NCBI GenBank assembly: GCA_019918135.1
Contig: WBZZ01001393.1
Span: 62,001-126,000, forward strand
DNA: 64,000 nt
Direction of reading: 5' to 3'
Origin: Paulinella micropora
Taxonomy: Eukaryota > Cercozoa > Imbricatea > Euglyphida > Paulinellidae
The notes beneath the pieces were generated by a model. The model saw nothing but the letters and a program-made list of their open reading frames with translations, searched no databases and had not been told where the DNA came from. The position numbers and the translations under genes are program-made. Position 1 is the first letter of the stretch, and each line of letters opens with the position of its first letter. Shown here piece after piece: positions 22,761 to 31,452 of this stretch.

Positions 22761-23075
22761 TATCAAATTCTGCACCACTGCACCAACGCACTAGTGCGCT
22801 GGGGTCGTGGCGTCGGCAAGAAAAAAATAGTTTTGAAAAATTCCAAAATTTCATTATCTATTACCAATTTGTCCTGCCAGCCTTATTTTTTCCACTTTTT
22901 CCCGTCTGGATTTTTCTCCAGAAAATTCCTCGTTTGCTGACACACAAAAATTGCCTTTTTATCGCAATTGAGTAAAATGTTTTTCCTCGTGCTTTTTCGT
23001 TCTGCGACTTTTTCAGAATTCCCAAAGTGGCTAAGACAAGAAGTCCAAACCCTTGCTGTTTCTGTGTGTTGCAGG
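22761..23075. promoter_or_regulatory. divergent intergenic region
   Basis: Between two divergent genes. Contains the palindrome GCACTAGTGC (about 22788-22797) and a GC-rich patch. A possible 48-nt extra intron (GTGGCT...TTGCAG, about 23027-23074) ends just before the spliced gene's ATG, with a poor donor, so unproven. A weak antisense frame at 22883-23086 was not accepted as a gene. Confidence 0.4.
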
Positions 23076-23772
23076 ATGTCGGACAACGAGCCTGAAGAGG
23101 AGCGACACGACGACCCAGAGCAGGAAGAGCCTGAAAATGAGGTAATTTAGTTCCTATTTGTTTTATGTGTATGCGGTTTCTTGTATAGGGGGCTATGGCC
23201 CTGCTGGAGGCACAGCAAGAAGCACAGGACGCACGCGATGCACGTGTTCTGGTAATAAGTTTATTTTTTTGCTTTCATTTATGTGTGTGTATGTGTAGCA
23301 AACAGATGAAAAAAAGACACCAGACCAAGCAGTTGCGGTAATCATTTTTTTTCTGTTGTTTGGTTTTCATTGTATACCGAATTAGGGAATCACTGATGGT
23401 GTAAGTAATGTATCACTTGAGCAACCTGATTGGAATAGACCTAGAGGCAGTAGAAAAAAAGGGGCGAAAAAAGGTGGTAGACCAGAGGGTAGCCGTAACG
23501 TTGTTATCAGAATTAGTGAGGTTCATGTCGTAATTAACAAGGAGGCTGGCGAGGCGAAGTGGTTTTTTGCAGAAAAGCCCAATTCTATTTCAGTTGTCGT
23601 GTGGGGGTTTCGCTCTCCACCAGCCGAAATTTCCAACTACATTGTTGTTTTGGTGGGTAATGGCAAACCAGATTCTGTTATTATGGTAAGGTCTTGGCCC
23701 AACGTCGCAGAAATAGTCTCACATTTCGGCAGGCCCGTCAGAACTATTTATAAAGCATATCAGGTTGCTTAA
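23076..23772 (+). CDS. spliced gene with AT-hook-like motif (four exons)
   Basis: Exons 23076-23141, 23189-23251, 23299-23337 and 23386-23772 join into one 184-residue frame. All introns are phase 0, begin GTAAT and end TAG; intron 1 has an in-frame stop. Residues 1-56 are acidic and Gln/Ala-rich. The last exon opens with a basic patch, RPRGSRKKGAKKGGRPEGSR, whose GRPEGSR resembles an AT-hook, followed by about 90 residues with alternating hydrophobic character (VVIRISEVHVVIN, ISVVVWGF, YIVVLVG). No known family recognised. A nuclear DNA-binding or regulatory role is inference. Splicing implies transcription in the host nucleus. Confidence 0.7.
23142..23188 (+). other. intron 1, 47 nt
   Basis: GTAATTTAG at the donor end, T-rich middle, TTGTATAG acceptor. 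Read unspliced it gives GTA ATT TAG, a stop after two codons. Confidence 0.75.
23252..23298 (+). other. intron 2, 47 nt
   Basis: Donor GTAATAAG, T-rich middle, acceptor TGTGTAG. Same length and ends as intron 1. Removal keeps the frame. Confidence 0.75.
23338..23385 (+). other. intron 3, 48 nt
   Basis: Donor GTAATCA, long T-run, acceptor GAATTAG. Removal joins GCG to GGA and opens the 129-codon last exon. Confidence 0.75.
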
Positions 23773-23787
23773 TTAAATAAGTTGTTA

Positions 23788-23861
23788 AGCATAGCATTTT
23801 CTTCTAGGTCGATATTAATGATATGTTAAACAAATACTAATCTGGAAGAAAACGTTATGCT
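23788..23861. terminator. inverted repeat between convergent genes
   Basis: Arms 23788-23807 and 23842-23861 match at about 17 of 20 positions (AGCATAGCATTTTCTTCTAG against its complement). It sits between the stop of the spliced gene and the convergent integrase end, a position fitting a bidirectional termination or 3'-end signal. Inference from position and symmetry only. Confidence 0.5.
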
Positions 23862-23884
23862 AAATGTTTCGTTTTAATTTATTT

Positions 23885-24882
23885 TTAAAGGTCTAACTTT
23901 TCAACTTTCTTTTTTATTCTAGCACTGCTCCGTATGTTTTCCGGTTTTACATCCAATGATTTTAATAAATTAATATTTTTTTCTCTTTTGTAATTTGTTT
24001 TACTTTTTCCGATAACTGCTCCTTCGGTTCTTCTTCTTCATGGTGCTCTTCAACATTAGTCTTTAATAATTCTGACAGTCTTACTAAGTCTTCTTCTGAC
24101 AAGATTACTTTGAAGCCTTTCCGGCCCTTAACCTTAAATATAGTTTTACTGAATTGCTTGTCGCCTTTAGAAAAAATAGTTCTTTCTAATTCCTTTGTTA
24201 CTCTTGTACCCTTAGGGAATTCATTAATTGAAGGATTTCTGTATATTTCTTGAGTGTTTTTTTCAGTCCCTTCAAAAACATTAATCGGAACTGCTTTAAT
24301 TGTTGTATGATATGTTTTATTATAAGCATCAACAACCTCATGAATAATAGGAACCCATTGAAAATTTTTATTAAATTCCCATATTAAGTTTAATTCATTT
24401 CGTATTGTTCTAATAAACCTATCAATTATACCCATTGTTCTGTGATCGCCTACTTGGACAGTCCTATGTTCAATATTATTTTGTCTGAAATATTCAGCCA
24501 CTTGTCCTTTGAATTCGCCACCATTATCTGAAGTAATTCTTTCAGGAACTTTTTGGGTAAATATTTTGTTTAACCCTTCTAAGACATAACCAGTTGTTTT
24601 ATTTTTGACTGGCTCAATCCACCCACGACGGCTATATACATCAATAGCAACTAATCCAAAATTATAGTTAGCATTACCTTTCTTTGTTGCAACCTTTGAC
24701 ATATCCATTAAATCAATAAATACTTGACTTAGTGGTTTTGCTTCTGGTGAGGTTATCGTGTTCCATATCTTAGCGGGCTTTGATTGAAAATGTATTTCGG
24801 CCACTTCTTCATGTTTTTCTTTCCGCTCTGTCTGCTCAGGAGTTTCTTGTTGTTGTTGCTGATTTGTGTGCTTATTATCCAT
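23885..24882 (-). CDS. Polinton retroviral-type integrase (rve), probable 3' frameshift
   Basis: 306 residues are open to 23962; a frame change in a T7 run near 23975 would extend it to a stop at 23885-23887. Gln/Glu-rich N-terminus, then the rve core from ~45: FIDLMDMS with the first Asp, ITSDNGGEF with the second, and about 35 residues on GIIDRFIRTIR, where Asp stands in the usual Glu place. A C-terminal RTIFSKGDKQFSKTIFKVKG segment resembles the SH3-like end of Polinton integrases. It joins element ends to target DNA; the 6-bp duplication is its footprint. ATATA lies three bases upstream of the ATG. No N-terminal HHCC finger or chromodomain seen. Confidence 0.9.
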
Positions 24883-24891
24883 TGTATATTA

Positions 24892-25403
24892 TTAGAATTT
24901 TAAGAAACATTTTTCGATATCATTATTTTTTTCTTTCTTGCTTGGTTTTTCTGCTTGATTATAAACATTAACAGATATGTTTGACTTTTTACCTTTACCT
25001 TTCTTTACTGGTATTTCTTCTTCACTTTCTTCACTTTCGCTTTCGCTCTCATCAGGCTCAGGCACAGCTTTTTACTTACTTTCTTCTTTGCTTCCGCTTT
25101 CTTTCTTCTTATTTTCATCTTAGCCATCTTTTCAGCAATGATATCAGTAAAATCACATTCTTCATCGCTATCACTGCTTTCTTCTGGTGTATCATCTTGG
25201 TCTTTTTCATTAATGATATCATCAGCAACACCAATTTCAGCCATGCGGTTTATCTTTTCCTCTATCTCTTCATCATCGCCTACATAAGCCTTTCTACACT
25301 TTGCTAATTTCTCTTTTGCTATTTCAACCTTATGTTGCTTTTTGCTCTTAATACTTTCCACAGCCTTACCCCAATTCTTGCGACTTGCTTCGGGAGACGG
25401 CAT
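24892..25403 (-). CDS. charged low-complexity protein, frameshifted
   Basis: Begins MPSPEASRKNWGKAVESIKSKK, with a Lys-rich helix, an acidic stretch (DTPEESSDSDEECDF), then KMAKMKIRRKKAEAKKK. The frame stops at 25005, but shifting at an A5 run near 25070 continues it into an acidic ESESESEESEEE stretch, a KKGKGKK patch and a stop at 24892-24894, nine bases before the integrase ATG. The two genes are probably cotranscribed. Charged, probably disordered; possibly DNA-associated. No family recognised. Confidence 0.55.
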
Positions 25404-25462
25404 TTATACTAAGATTAATATATTTTAGTATTTTTTAAATAAATAATTAAATAAATAATATA

Positions 25463-28400
25463 ATGTCCCAATATAAATCATTACTGGGTCTTAATGAGTT
25501 GGCTGTTGATAGTCTAAATATACTTAACTTAGACCTTACCAACACAAACATAGTCGGTCTGAATACAGACAGAGTGCCAGAAGATGCTGACCCCATAAAT
25601 CTTTATTACACTGACGACCGATTTGATACACGACTGGCTACCAAAAGCACCGCGGACATTAAAGAAGGACTTAATTATTATTGGACTGATAACCGCTTTG
25701 ACACACGGCTCGCTTAAAAATCAACAACTGACCTAAAAGAAGGACTTAATTATTATTGGACTGATAACCGCTTTGACACACGGCTCGCTTTAAAATCAAC
25801 TACGGATATCAAAGAAGGAAGCCGTTTATACTACACAGAGCAACGAGTAAGGGATAATGATGAAGTCAAAGCTTCAACTCAACACAGAAGCAATACTTCC
25901 AATCCGCACCAAACCAGTTTATATAATTTGATTGACACAAACATATTTGCACAAGCAAGCGGACAATACTTAACTTACAACGATGTAGAAGGTAAATGGA
26001 AGAATACAGCCCTTGGTTCAATTGATACACTTTCAGATGTAGTCATTACAGCACCAGTGGCGATGAATAGTTATCTAACATATAATTCAATAAACTGGGT
26101 AAATAAAACATTTCCGATAAATGTTGATGAAACAGGCAACATTAGTATGGGAAGGAAGAATATAACAGGAGTTAATTTACTAAATGACAAAGGTGTTGAT
26201 GAATGGATATTTGAGCATAATGATAATAATAATAAGGTGTCAGCAGCTGGAAGTATAGACTCACATAGCGATGTGACGATAACAGGCTTTCCAGCAGATA
26301 ACCAACTGATTATGTATAGCACGGGGCAATGGAGAAACACAACACCACCCTTTCTTAGATTAGACGGCACAGCCAGTATGACGGGAGGACTAAATATGGG
26401 TGGTTTTGCTATTTCGGGTGCTTCTACATATAATGGAATTAATCTCGCTAATCTCGCAGTTGATGGTTCGGTGGTCAAACTAACAGGAGACCAAACCATA
26501 GGAGGAATTAAAACATTTAGCAGTATAATAAATGCGAGTGCGGGGATTGATATGAAAAGCCAAAGCATAACAAACGTTAATCTTGTTGATGGTGTTGATG
26601 TTTCTGTCCTTGATACTTCGGTGGTCAAACTAACAGGAGACCAAACCATAGCAGGGAATAAAAAATTTACATCAACTTTAGAAGTGGTTCGTCAAATCCT
26701 ACTACTTTTGATGGCATTGGCATAGCCTTTGATACAAAAATAGGAATGATTGCAGCACAAAAAACAGCAACAGCGACCTGGTATCCGATACAAATAACTG
26801 GTTCGTATGTAGAGTTATATTCAGGTAATACTTTAATTATAACCGCAACTGGAACAACATTAAATTTGAATAATAACAGAATAACAAACTTAGCCACACC
26901 ATCAGCAACAACGGACGGAGCAAACAAAAGTTATGTTGATACATTAGACGGGCAAAATGTGAAACTAACAGGAAACCAAACCATAGCAGGAATTAAGACA
27001 TATAGCAGTGGTGTTGAAATTACTGGAAATTCAATCAATTCAACAACAAAGGGTACATTCATCGTTTTCAATTCTACCAGTAATATCGGGTCAATTGCTA
27101 GTTTGGATATGAAAACTGCAACATATTACAACTTTGAAATTTCTGCGAAAAAAATAAGTTTTATTATTGACGGGACGATTGTTTCGTGGTTCAATGCTAC
27201 TGGCTTAGATTGTAATAGTAGTCGGATTGTTAATCTAGGAGCACCACAAAATGCGAATGAAGCGGTAAATAGGCAATATCTGGATGACAATTGTGTGAAA
27301 CTAACAACAGACCAAACCATAACAGGAAGTAAAACATTTAATGGGGCGAGCACTACGATAAAATATCTAACTTTAACGAACAATGCCGATTTTAATAATC
27401 AAACTATCACAAATGGTGGAAATATAACATATAATGGGGCGAGGATATTAAACCAAAATGGAGTTGATATATTCTTTTCACAGGGAGATTATCACTATTT
27501 CTTATTTACTCTAAATACTGCTACAAGTGGAACCGCGAACCAACGAGGTTATGTATTTACGAATGTAGCATTTGATGCAAAAGGGGCGGGACTTTATATT
27601 TCAAAACTTTTGGATAATAAAAGTGCTTCGTCTGACATTGTCCGTTTTAACAATGCTGGAGGTATGCGGTTTTATGGTGCTTTGGATATGAATTCAAACA
27701 ACATAACAAGTGGCGGAACAATAACGGGAACTACATTAACGGCGACTGCTGGTATGACTACAACAACACTAACGGCGAGCGGATTAATAACTGCAAATGC
27801 TGGTATATCAACAACAACATTAACAACAAGCGACAATATAGTAGTAGGTGCTGGAAAAGTGTTTTTATTGACAGAAATGCACTAGCCAACAATAAACTGG
27901 TTTTATGGGATGGAGGAACACCATCAACGACTGCATTTTTTGGATTTGGTATCGCAAGCCAAACTTTGGTTTATAATGTTAATTCTTCAACAGATACCCA
28001 TATATTTTACTATGGTGGGACAAACGAATTATTCAGAATTAACAACGGAGAAGTTAAGGCATCAAGGTTATTAAATGCAACCGCGGGAATATCAACAACA
28101 ACATTAACAGCAAGCGGATTGATAACAGCAAATGCGGGTATATCAACAACAGCATTAACCGCAAGTGGATTAATAACGGCAAATGCGGGAATTACATACA
28201 CAGGCACACTATCATCGGCATTAGCATCGACTAATGGGGCAAAAATAGCAATTCAAGGACAAACAGACGGGACGAATGCGAGAGGAATATTTGTATGGGA
28301 TGCTACTGATTCAAACTGGGGAATTTATATGTCTCAGTCTGGGAATAATAAATCATTAAGTGGAGGAACAGCGCCAGCAGGAGGAGGCGGAGGATTAACT

Positions 28401-28994
28401 TCTTATGCTATTAGATTTAGAGTGAATGGTTCTTCAACGAGTGGGTTCATATGGGAGAATAATTCAAATACTGCTTTAATGTCATTAAGAGCAAGCGATG
28501 GTCAGTTATGGGTATTGTCTAATCCAATTCAATATTCAGACAGGAGAAAAAAAGAAGATATAAAGGAATGTTTAGGCTTAGATTTTATTAATAAGTTAAA
28601 TCCAGTCTGCTATCGTATGATTGATGACAAAAAGAAATGTAGGACTGGCTTAATAGCACAGGAACTGGAAGAAATACTAACAGAAATGGATATGCTAGAT
28701 TTTGGCGGTTTTATAAAAGAAACAATTATGGTTCCGTGTCCGAAACAAAAAGCGGAATACGAATTGAAAGGTGTGAGTGTTAATCCAGAAGATGTTAAAT
28801 GTATTGATAGTGGTGATGTCGGTTATGGTATAGGGTATTCCGAGTTTATCGCCCCGTTAATTAAAGCGGTTCAACAATTATCAGAAAGGGTAGTTAATTT
28901 AGAAAAAGAAAATAAAAATCTTATGAATATACTACAAGACCAAGCAAACCAATTAGCAGAAATCCGAGCAGTAGTTTTTTCAAATGTCAAATAA
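25463..28994 (+). pseudogene. phage-like fibre with peptidase-S74 chaperone end
   Basis: About 1,177 codons. Start MSQYKSLLGLNELAVDSLNI; then 25-residue repeats (YYWTDNRFDTRLA), the type seen in phage tail fibres; then VKLTGDQTI-GIKTF units (about 26480, 26620, 26960, 27300); then LTASGLITANAGIST units (27770-28190); and a C-terminal S74 domain: SDRRKKEDIKE, CYRMIDD, GLIAQELEEI. In phage endosialidases and similar fibres S74 folds the trimer and cleaves itself off. Here the likely role is host attachment. Breaks: TAA at 25715-25717, frame changes near 26690 and 27860. Gene order puts it upstream of the morphogenesis genes. Confidence 0.8.
25661..25810 (+). repeat. 75-bp tandem repeat in the fibre gene
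   Basis: Two nearly identical 75-bp units start at 25661 and 25736, each encoding 25 residues around NYYWTDNRFDTRLA, with weaker units on both sides. The first unit has TAA where the second has TTA, giving the in-frame stop. Confidence 0.85.
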
Positions 28995-29336
28995 TACAAC
29001 TAGATTTCATAGACCACCGCCAGTCATTGAAATAGACGGCAAACTAACTCCCGAATTAAAGTCTCGTGTTCTTGAAGTAGAACTAAAGACTGAGGAAAAA
29101 AAATAGAGCACGAATTGGAAGATAACTGGAATGGTTGTTGTATAAAAAACAGACCGACAGACAGCAGACTTATTAAATACTTATTTCAAATGGGTATCAT
29201 CGTTGCCATTATAGCCCTTTGTATCGTGAGGCTATCTGAAAAGAACTTGCCATGTGAGGTTGCTAACACTTATGTCGGAATTTTGACCTTACTCATAGGA
29301 ATTTGCCTTCCATCGCCTTCTAGTTCAAAGAAATGA
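28984..29336 (+). CDS. two-helix membrane protein, frameshift at A8
   Basis: Starts at 28984 (MSNNTTRFHRPPPVIEIDGK), overlapping the fibre stop. It breaks after 40 codons at an A8 run (29096-29103); one base of slip joins it to the frame ending at 29336. The second part has two hydrophobic helices, LFQMGIIVAIIALCIVRL and VGILTLLIGICLP, with a Lys end. Likely a small virion or host-membrane protein; similar two-helix proteins are common in polintovirus and virophage genomes (general recollection). No enzymatic motif. Confidence 0.6.
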
Positions 29337-29580
29337 ACATTCATATACTTGAGTTTTAAACCAAGAAGCATCACTACCTGAGCACATTAAAGGAATGGCT
29401 TCATCAAAACTAACACACCAATCACTAAAAGGTTTATACACACATTTAAATTTGGTTTCTATTCCTTTTTGAATACACCACACACAACTTTCATTTTTTT
29501 TTATCACTGACCCGTGAGTAAAAGTCGCAGGCAGTCCGACCTAACACATACCCGACAAATATTAATAAAATTTTTATCAT
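29325..29580 (-). CDS. small membrane-anchored Cys-rich protein, frameshift at T9
   Basis: The minus-strand frame starts MIKILLIFVGYVLGRTACDF, a plausible signal or anchor, and stops after SDKKK at a run of nine T (29494-29502). A one-base change joins it to a frame with CVWCIQKG and several more Cys, ending at 29325, so it overlaps the previous gene's tail by 12 bases. Orientation opposite to its neighbours. Weak case, as no homologue is recognised. Confidence 0.35.
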
Positions 29581-29726
29581 CTTATATCTATATTTATATA
29601 TTTTAACCACAAAGCACGAAGTGGCGAAGCAAGCGTAGTCAGAACGACGGAGCACAAATACCAAAAGATTATTTTCTGAGCAATGATTTTGCTGGAGGAA
29701 GCAAAACATTTAATAAAAATATCCAA
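29581..29726 (+). promoter_or_regulatory. AT-rich intergenic spacer
   Basis: Contains TATATATTTTAACC and AATAAAAATATCC shortly before the ATG at 29727. No other structure seen. Confidence 0.35.
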
Positions 29727-30005
29727 ATGTCATTCACACCTACCAAAATGAATGTAAAATTTATCCACTATATGAACGATCAGACCGAAACCAAAACCAG
29801 AATTCTTTACATGGACAGAATTGGAATTATTGGAACATTTGCGGACAGCACCACAGCAAACATTTCAAATCTCGGTTATAATTTGGGTGTTGTCGGATGG
29901 ACTGACGGACAATATACATTTAAAGTCCTTGAAACTGACAGCGGAAATATTGACACAGGAAATTTAGCAGGAAGAATTGTTGTGTGTTTGGAATTCGTTG
30001 CTTAA
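29727..30005 (+). CDS. small protein of unknown function upstream of the ATPase
   Basis: 92 residues, intact: MSFTPTKMNVKFIHYMNDQ, then IGIIGTFADSTTANISNLGY and a Gly/Asp/Thr-rich end. Composition suggests a compact beta-rich domain. Eight bases separate its stop from the ATPase ATG, so they are probably cotranscribed and it may be a minor virion protein. No family recognised. Confidence 0.6.
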   Translation: MSFTPTKMNVKFIHYMNDQTETKTRILYMDRIGIIGTFADSTTANISNLGYNLGVVGWTDGQYTFKVLETDSGNIDTGNLAGRIVVCLEFVA

Positions 30006-30013
30006 TATATAAG

Positions 30014-30832
30014 ATGATGAAGATTAATAATGTCAAGGTGAAGCCAGTAAAACAAGAGGGTGATGGAAAAAAAAAAGCAAAAGGTTATAAATTATTTCCT
30101 GAGCAGTATGCCAACATATTTCTACTCGCCCGTAAGAAGAGCGGGAAAACGACAGCACTCTTTGAAATACTGAAACGGACTACAGACAGAAAAACCCGCA
30201 TTGTCATTATTGCTTCAACGATACACAAGGACTACATTTATAAAGCAATGGTAAAGCACTTTAAGAACAGAGGCAACCCGATGGCAATATATACCTTTCT
30301 TAAATCAGATGGTGTTAATGTCATTGATTATGAGTTAGACAAACTGAACAGACATGACGAGCAACACGAAGGAGAAGTAAAACATGACAAAGAGGAAATA
30401 GAGAAACCACAATTTTTATACTTTGGAAAAGAAAAGAAACAGAGCGCCGCGGAGGCACCGAAAGAACGACCCAGCAAGTATATTTCTCCAGAGGTTGTTT
30501 TTGTTTTGGATGATTTAGGGAGTGGATTAAGAGACAAGTCCGTAAGTGATTTGTTAAAAAAGAACAGACACTATAAATCAAAGGTGATTATGTCAAGCCA
30601 GTATTTAAACGACCTACGGCCAGAAGCCATTAAGCAATTAGATTATTTATTAATCTTTCCGGGCCAATCTCAGGACAAAATGGAACTCGTGTATAAACAC
30701 TTAGACTTATATTTTGACTTTGATTACTTTCTTCAAAAGTATCACGAGGCTACAAAGGAACGATTTAATTTTCTTTATGTCTCAAGTGTTGATGACGAGT
30801 TAAGAAAAAGTTTTGCTTACCGCCTGAAATAA
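30014..30832 (+). CDS. Polinton packaging ATPase (FtsK/HerA-A32 type)
   Basis: 272 residues from the first of two tandem ATGs at 30014; an in-frame upstream start at 29984 lies in the previous gene and is unlikely. Walker A is LLARKKSGKTT near residue 40, Walker B is VVFVLDDLGSG near 160, followed by KVIMSSQYLNDL in the sensor position. This matches the genome-packaging ATPases of polintoviruses and adenovirus-like lineages, which pump DNA into the capsid. A charged insert (about 110-150) includes a GC-rich patch at 30444-30457. The frame is intact. ATATA at 30005-30009 lies just upstream. Confidence 0.9.
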   Translation: MMKINNVKVKPVKQEGDGKKKAKGYKLFPEQYANIFLLARKKSGKTTALFEILKRTTDRKTRIVIIASTIHKDYIYKAMVKHFKNRGNPMAIYTFLKSDGVNVIDYELDKLNRHDEQHEGEVKHDKEEIEKPQFLYFGKEKKQSAAEAPKERPSKYISPEVVFVLDDLGSGLRDKSVSDLLKKNRHYKSKVIMSSQYLNDLRPEAIKQLDYLLIFPGQSQDKMELVYKHLDLYFDFDYFLQKYHEATKERFNFLYVSSVDDELRKSFAYRLK

Positions 30833-30884
30833 TGATATTTATGAGCATCGCTTTCATTCGCTTCGCTCATTTTCGCTTGCTCAT

Positions 30885-30948
30885 AAACATCGAAAAACGA
30901 TGTTTTAGAATAAGTGAGAGTGCGACAGCACGAAACGCAATTCTAAAA
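30885..30948 (+). promoter_or_regulatory. stem-loop group upstream of the small basic gene
   Basis: AACATCG-AAAA-CGATGTT (about 30885-30903) is followed by arms TTTTAGAAT (30903-30911) and ATTCTAAAA (30940-30948). The same arms occur at 31384-31392 and 31444-31452. Could end the ATPase transcript or form a 5' UTR structure. Confidence 0.5.
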
Positions 30949-30993
30949 TATCAAATAATATTTTATATAATTATTTTTTTTAATGTATATTAT

Positions 30994-31302
30994 ATGCCAG
31001 TATCGCCAGTGATAATTTCACAACCATCAGGATATAACATCGGATACAATCCATCAATGCCACAGAAGGGAGGAAAAAAGAAAACTAAGAAGAAGGGATG
31101 CGGACAAAAGGGAGGAAAGATTAAGTGGGCTAAGGTCGGAAAAACTGCCTTGGCTGTTAATAAATTCCTTCGCGATAATAAGGTAATCTCTAGAACTGCT
31201 GGAGCATTGAGTAGCGTTGGGGTGCCTTACGCAGGTAGTGTTATTGCTACAGCATCAAAACTCGGATATGAGCAACGAGGAGGTCCTGTAAAGTTTCATT
31301 AA
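30994..31302 (+). CDS. small basic core/minor-capsid-like peptide
   Basis: 102 residues from ATG 30994 (MPVSPVIISQPSGYNIG). A longer frame from 30832 is rejected because it runs through the stem-loop region. It has a KGGKKKTKKKGCGQKGGKIKW basic patch, a VNKFLRDNKVISRTAGAL amphipathic stretch and a Gly/Ala-rich hydrophobic segment. The layout recalls DNA-condensing or membrane-active small virion peptides, often cleaved by the viral protease (inference; GG sites are present). Located between ATPase and protease, inside the morphogenesis block. Confidence 0.6.
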   Translation: MPVSPVIISQPSGYNIGYNPSMPQKGGKKKTKKKGCGQKGGKIKWAKVGKTALAVNKFLRDNKVISRTAGALSSVGVPYAGSVIATASKLGYEQRGGPVKFH

Positions 31303-31383
31303 ATGATGATATTTGTTTCAGACTACGTCTTCAACAAACATCGTAAAACCGATTTATTTTTTCCTAAAATAAAAAAATAGATG

Positions 31384-31452
31384 TTTTAGAATATAGATTC
31401 AGCTAGCTGAATCGATAGCGGGGAATGCGAAGCATGAAGCGCAATTCTAAAA
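31384..31452 (+). promoter_or_regulatory. second TTTTAGAAT/ATTCTAAAA stem-loop with perfect palindrome
   Basis: Arms 31384-31392 and 31444-31452; between them the 18-bp perfect palindrome GATTCAGCTAGCTGAATC at 31396-31413. The right arm overlaps the first codons of the next gene. Related to the structure at 30903-30948. Confidence 0.55.

Noticed and set aside
22883..23086. Minus-strand 67-codon frame antisense to the start of the spliced gene
   Set aside because: Overlaps exon 1 of a much better supported gene, has no recognisable motif, and its continuation is low complexity.
25640..25810. CRISPR-like repeat array
   Set aside because: The 75-bp units are in-frame protein repeats with no spacers, in a eukaryotic virus.
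26071..26649. Minus-strand frame of 192 codons in the fibre gene
   Set aside because: Antisense shadow of the repetitive fibre; its repeated hydrophobic phrases mirror the coding repeats.
30832..30993. Longer N-terminus for the small basic protein
   Set aside because: It would be encoded by the stem-loop region; the ATG at 30994 gives a normal polintovirus-like peptide.
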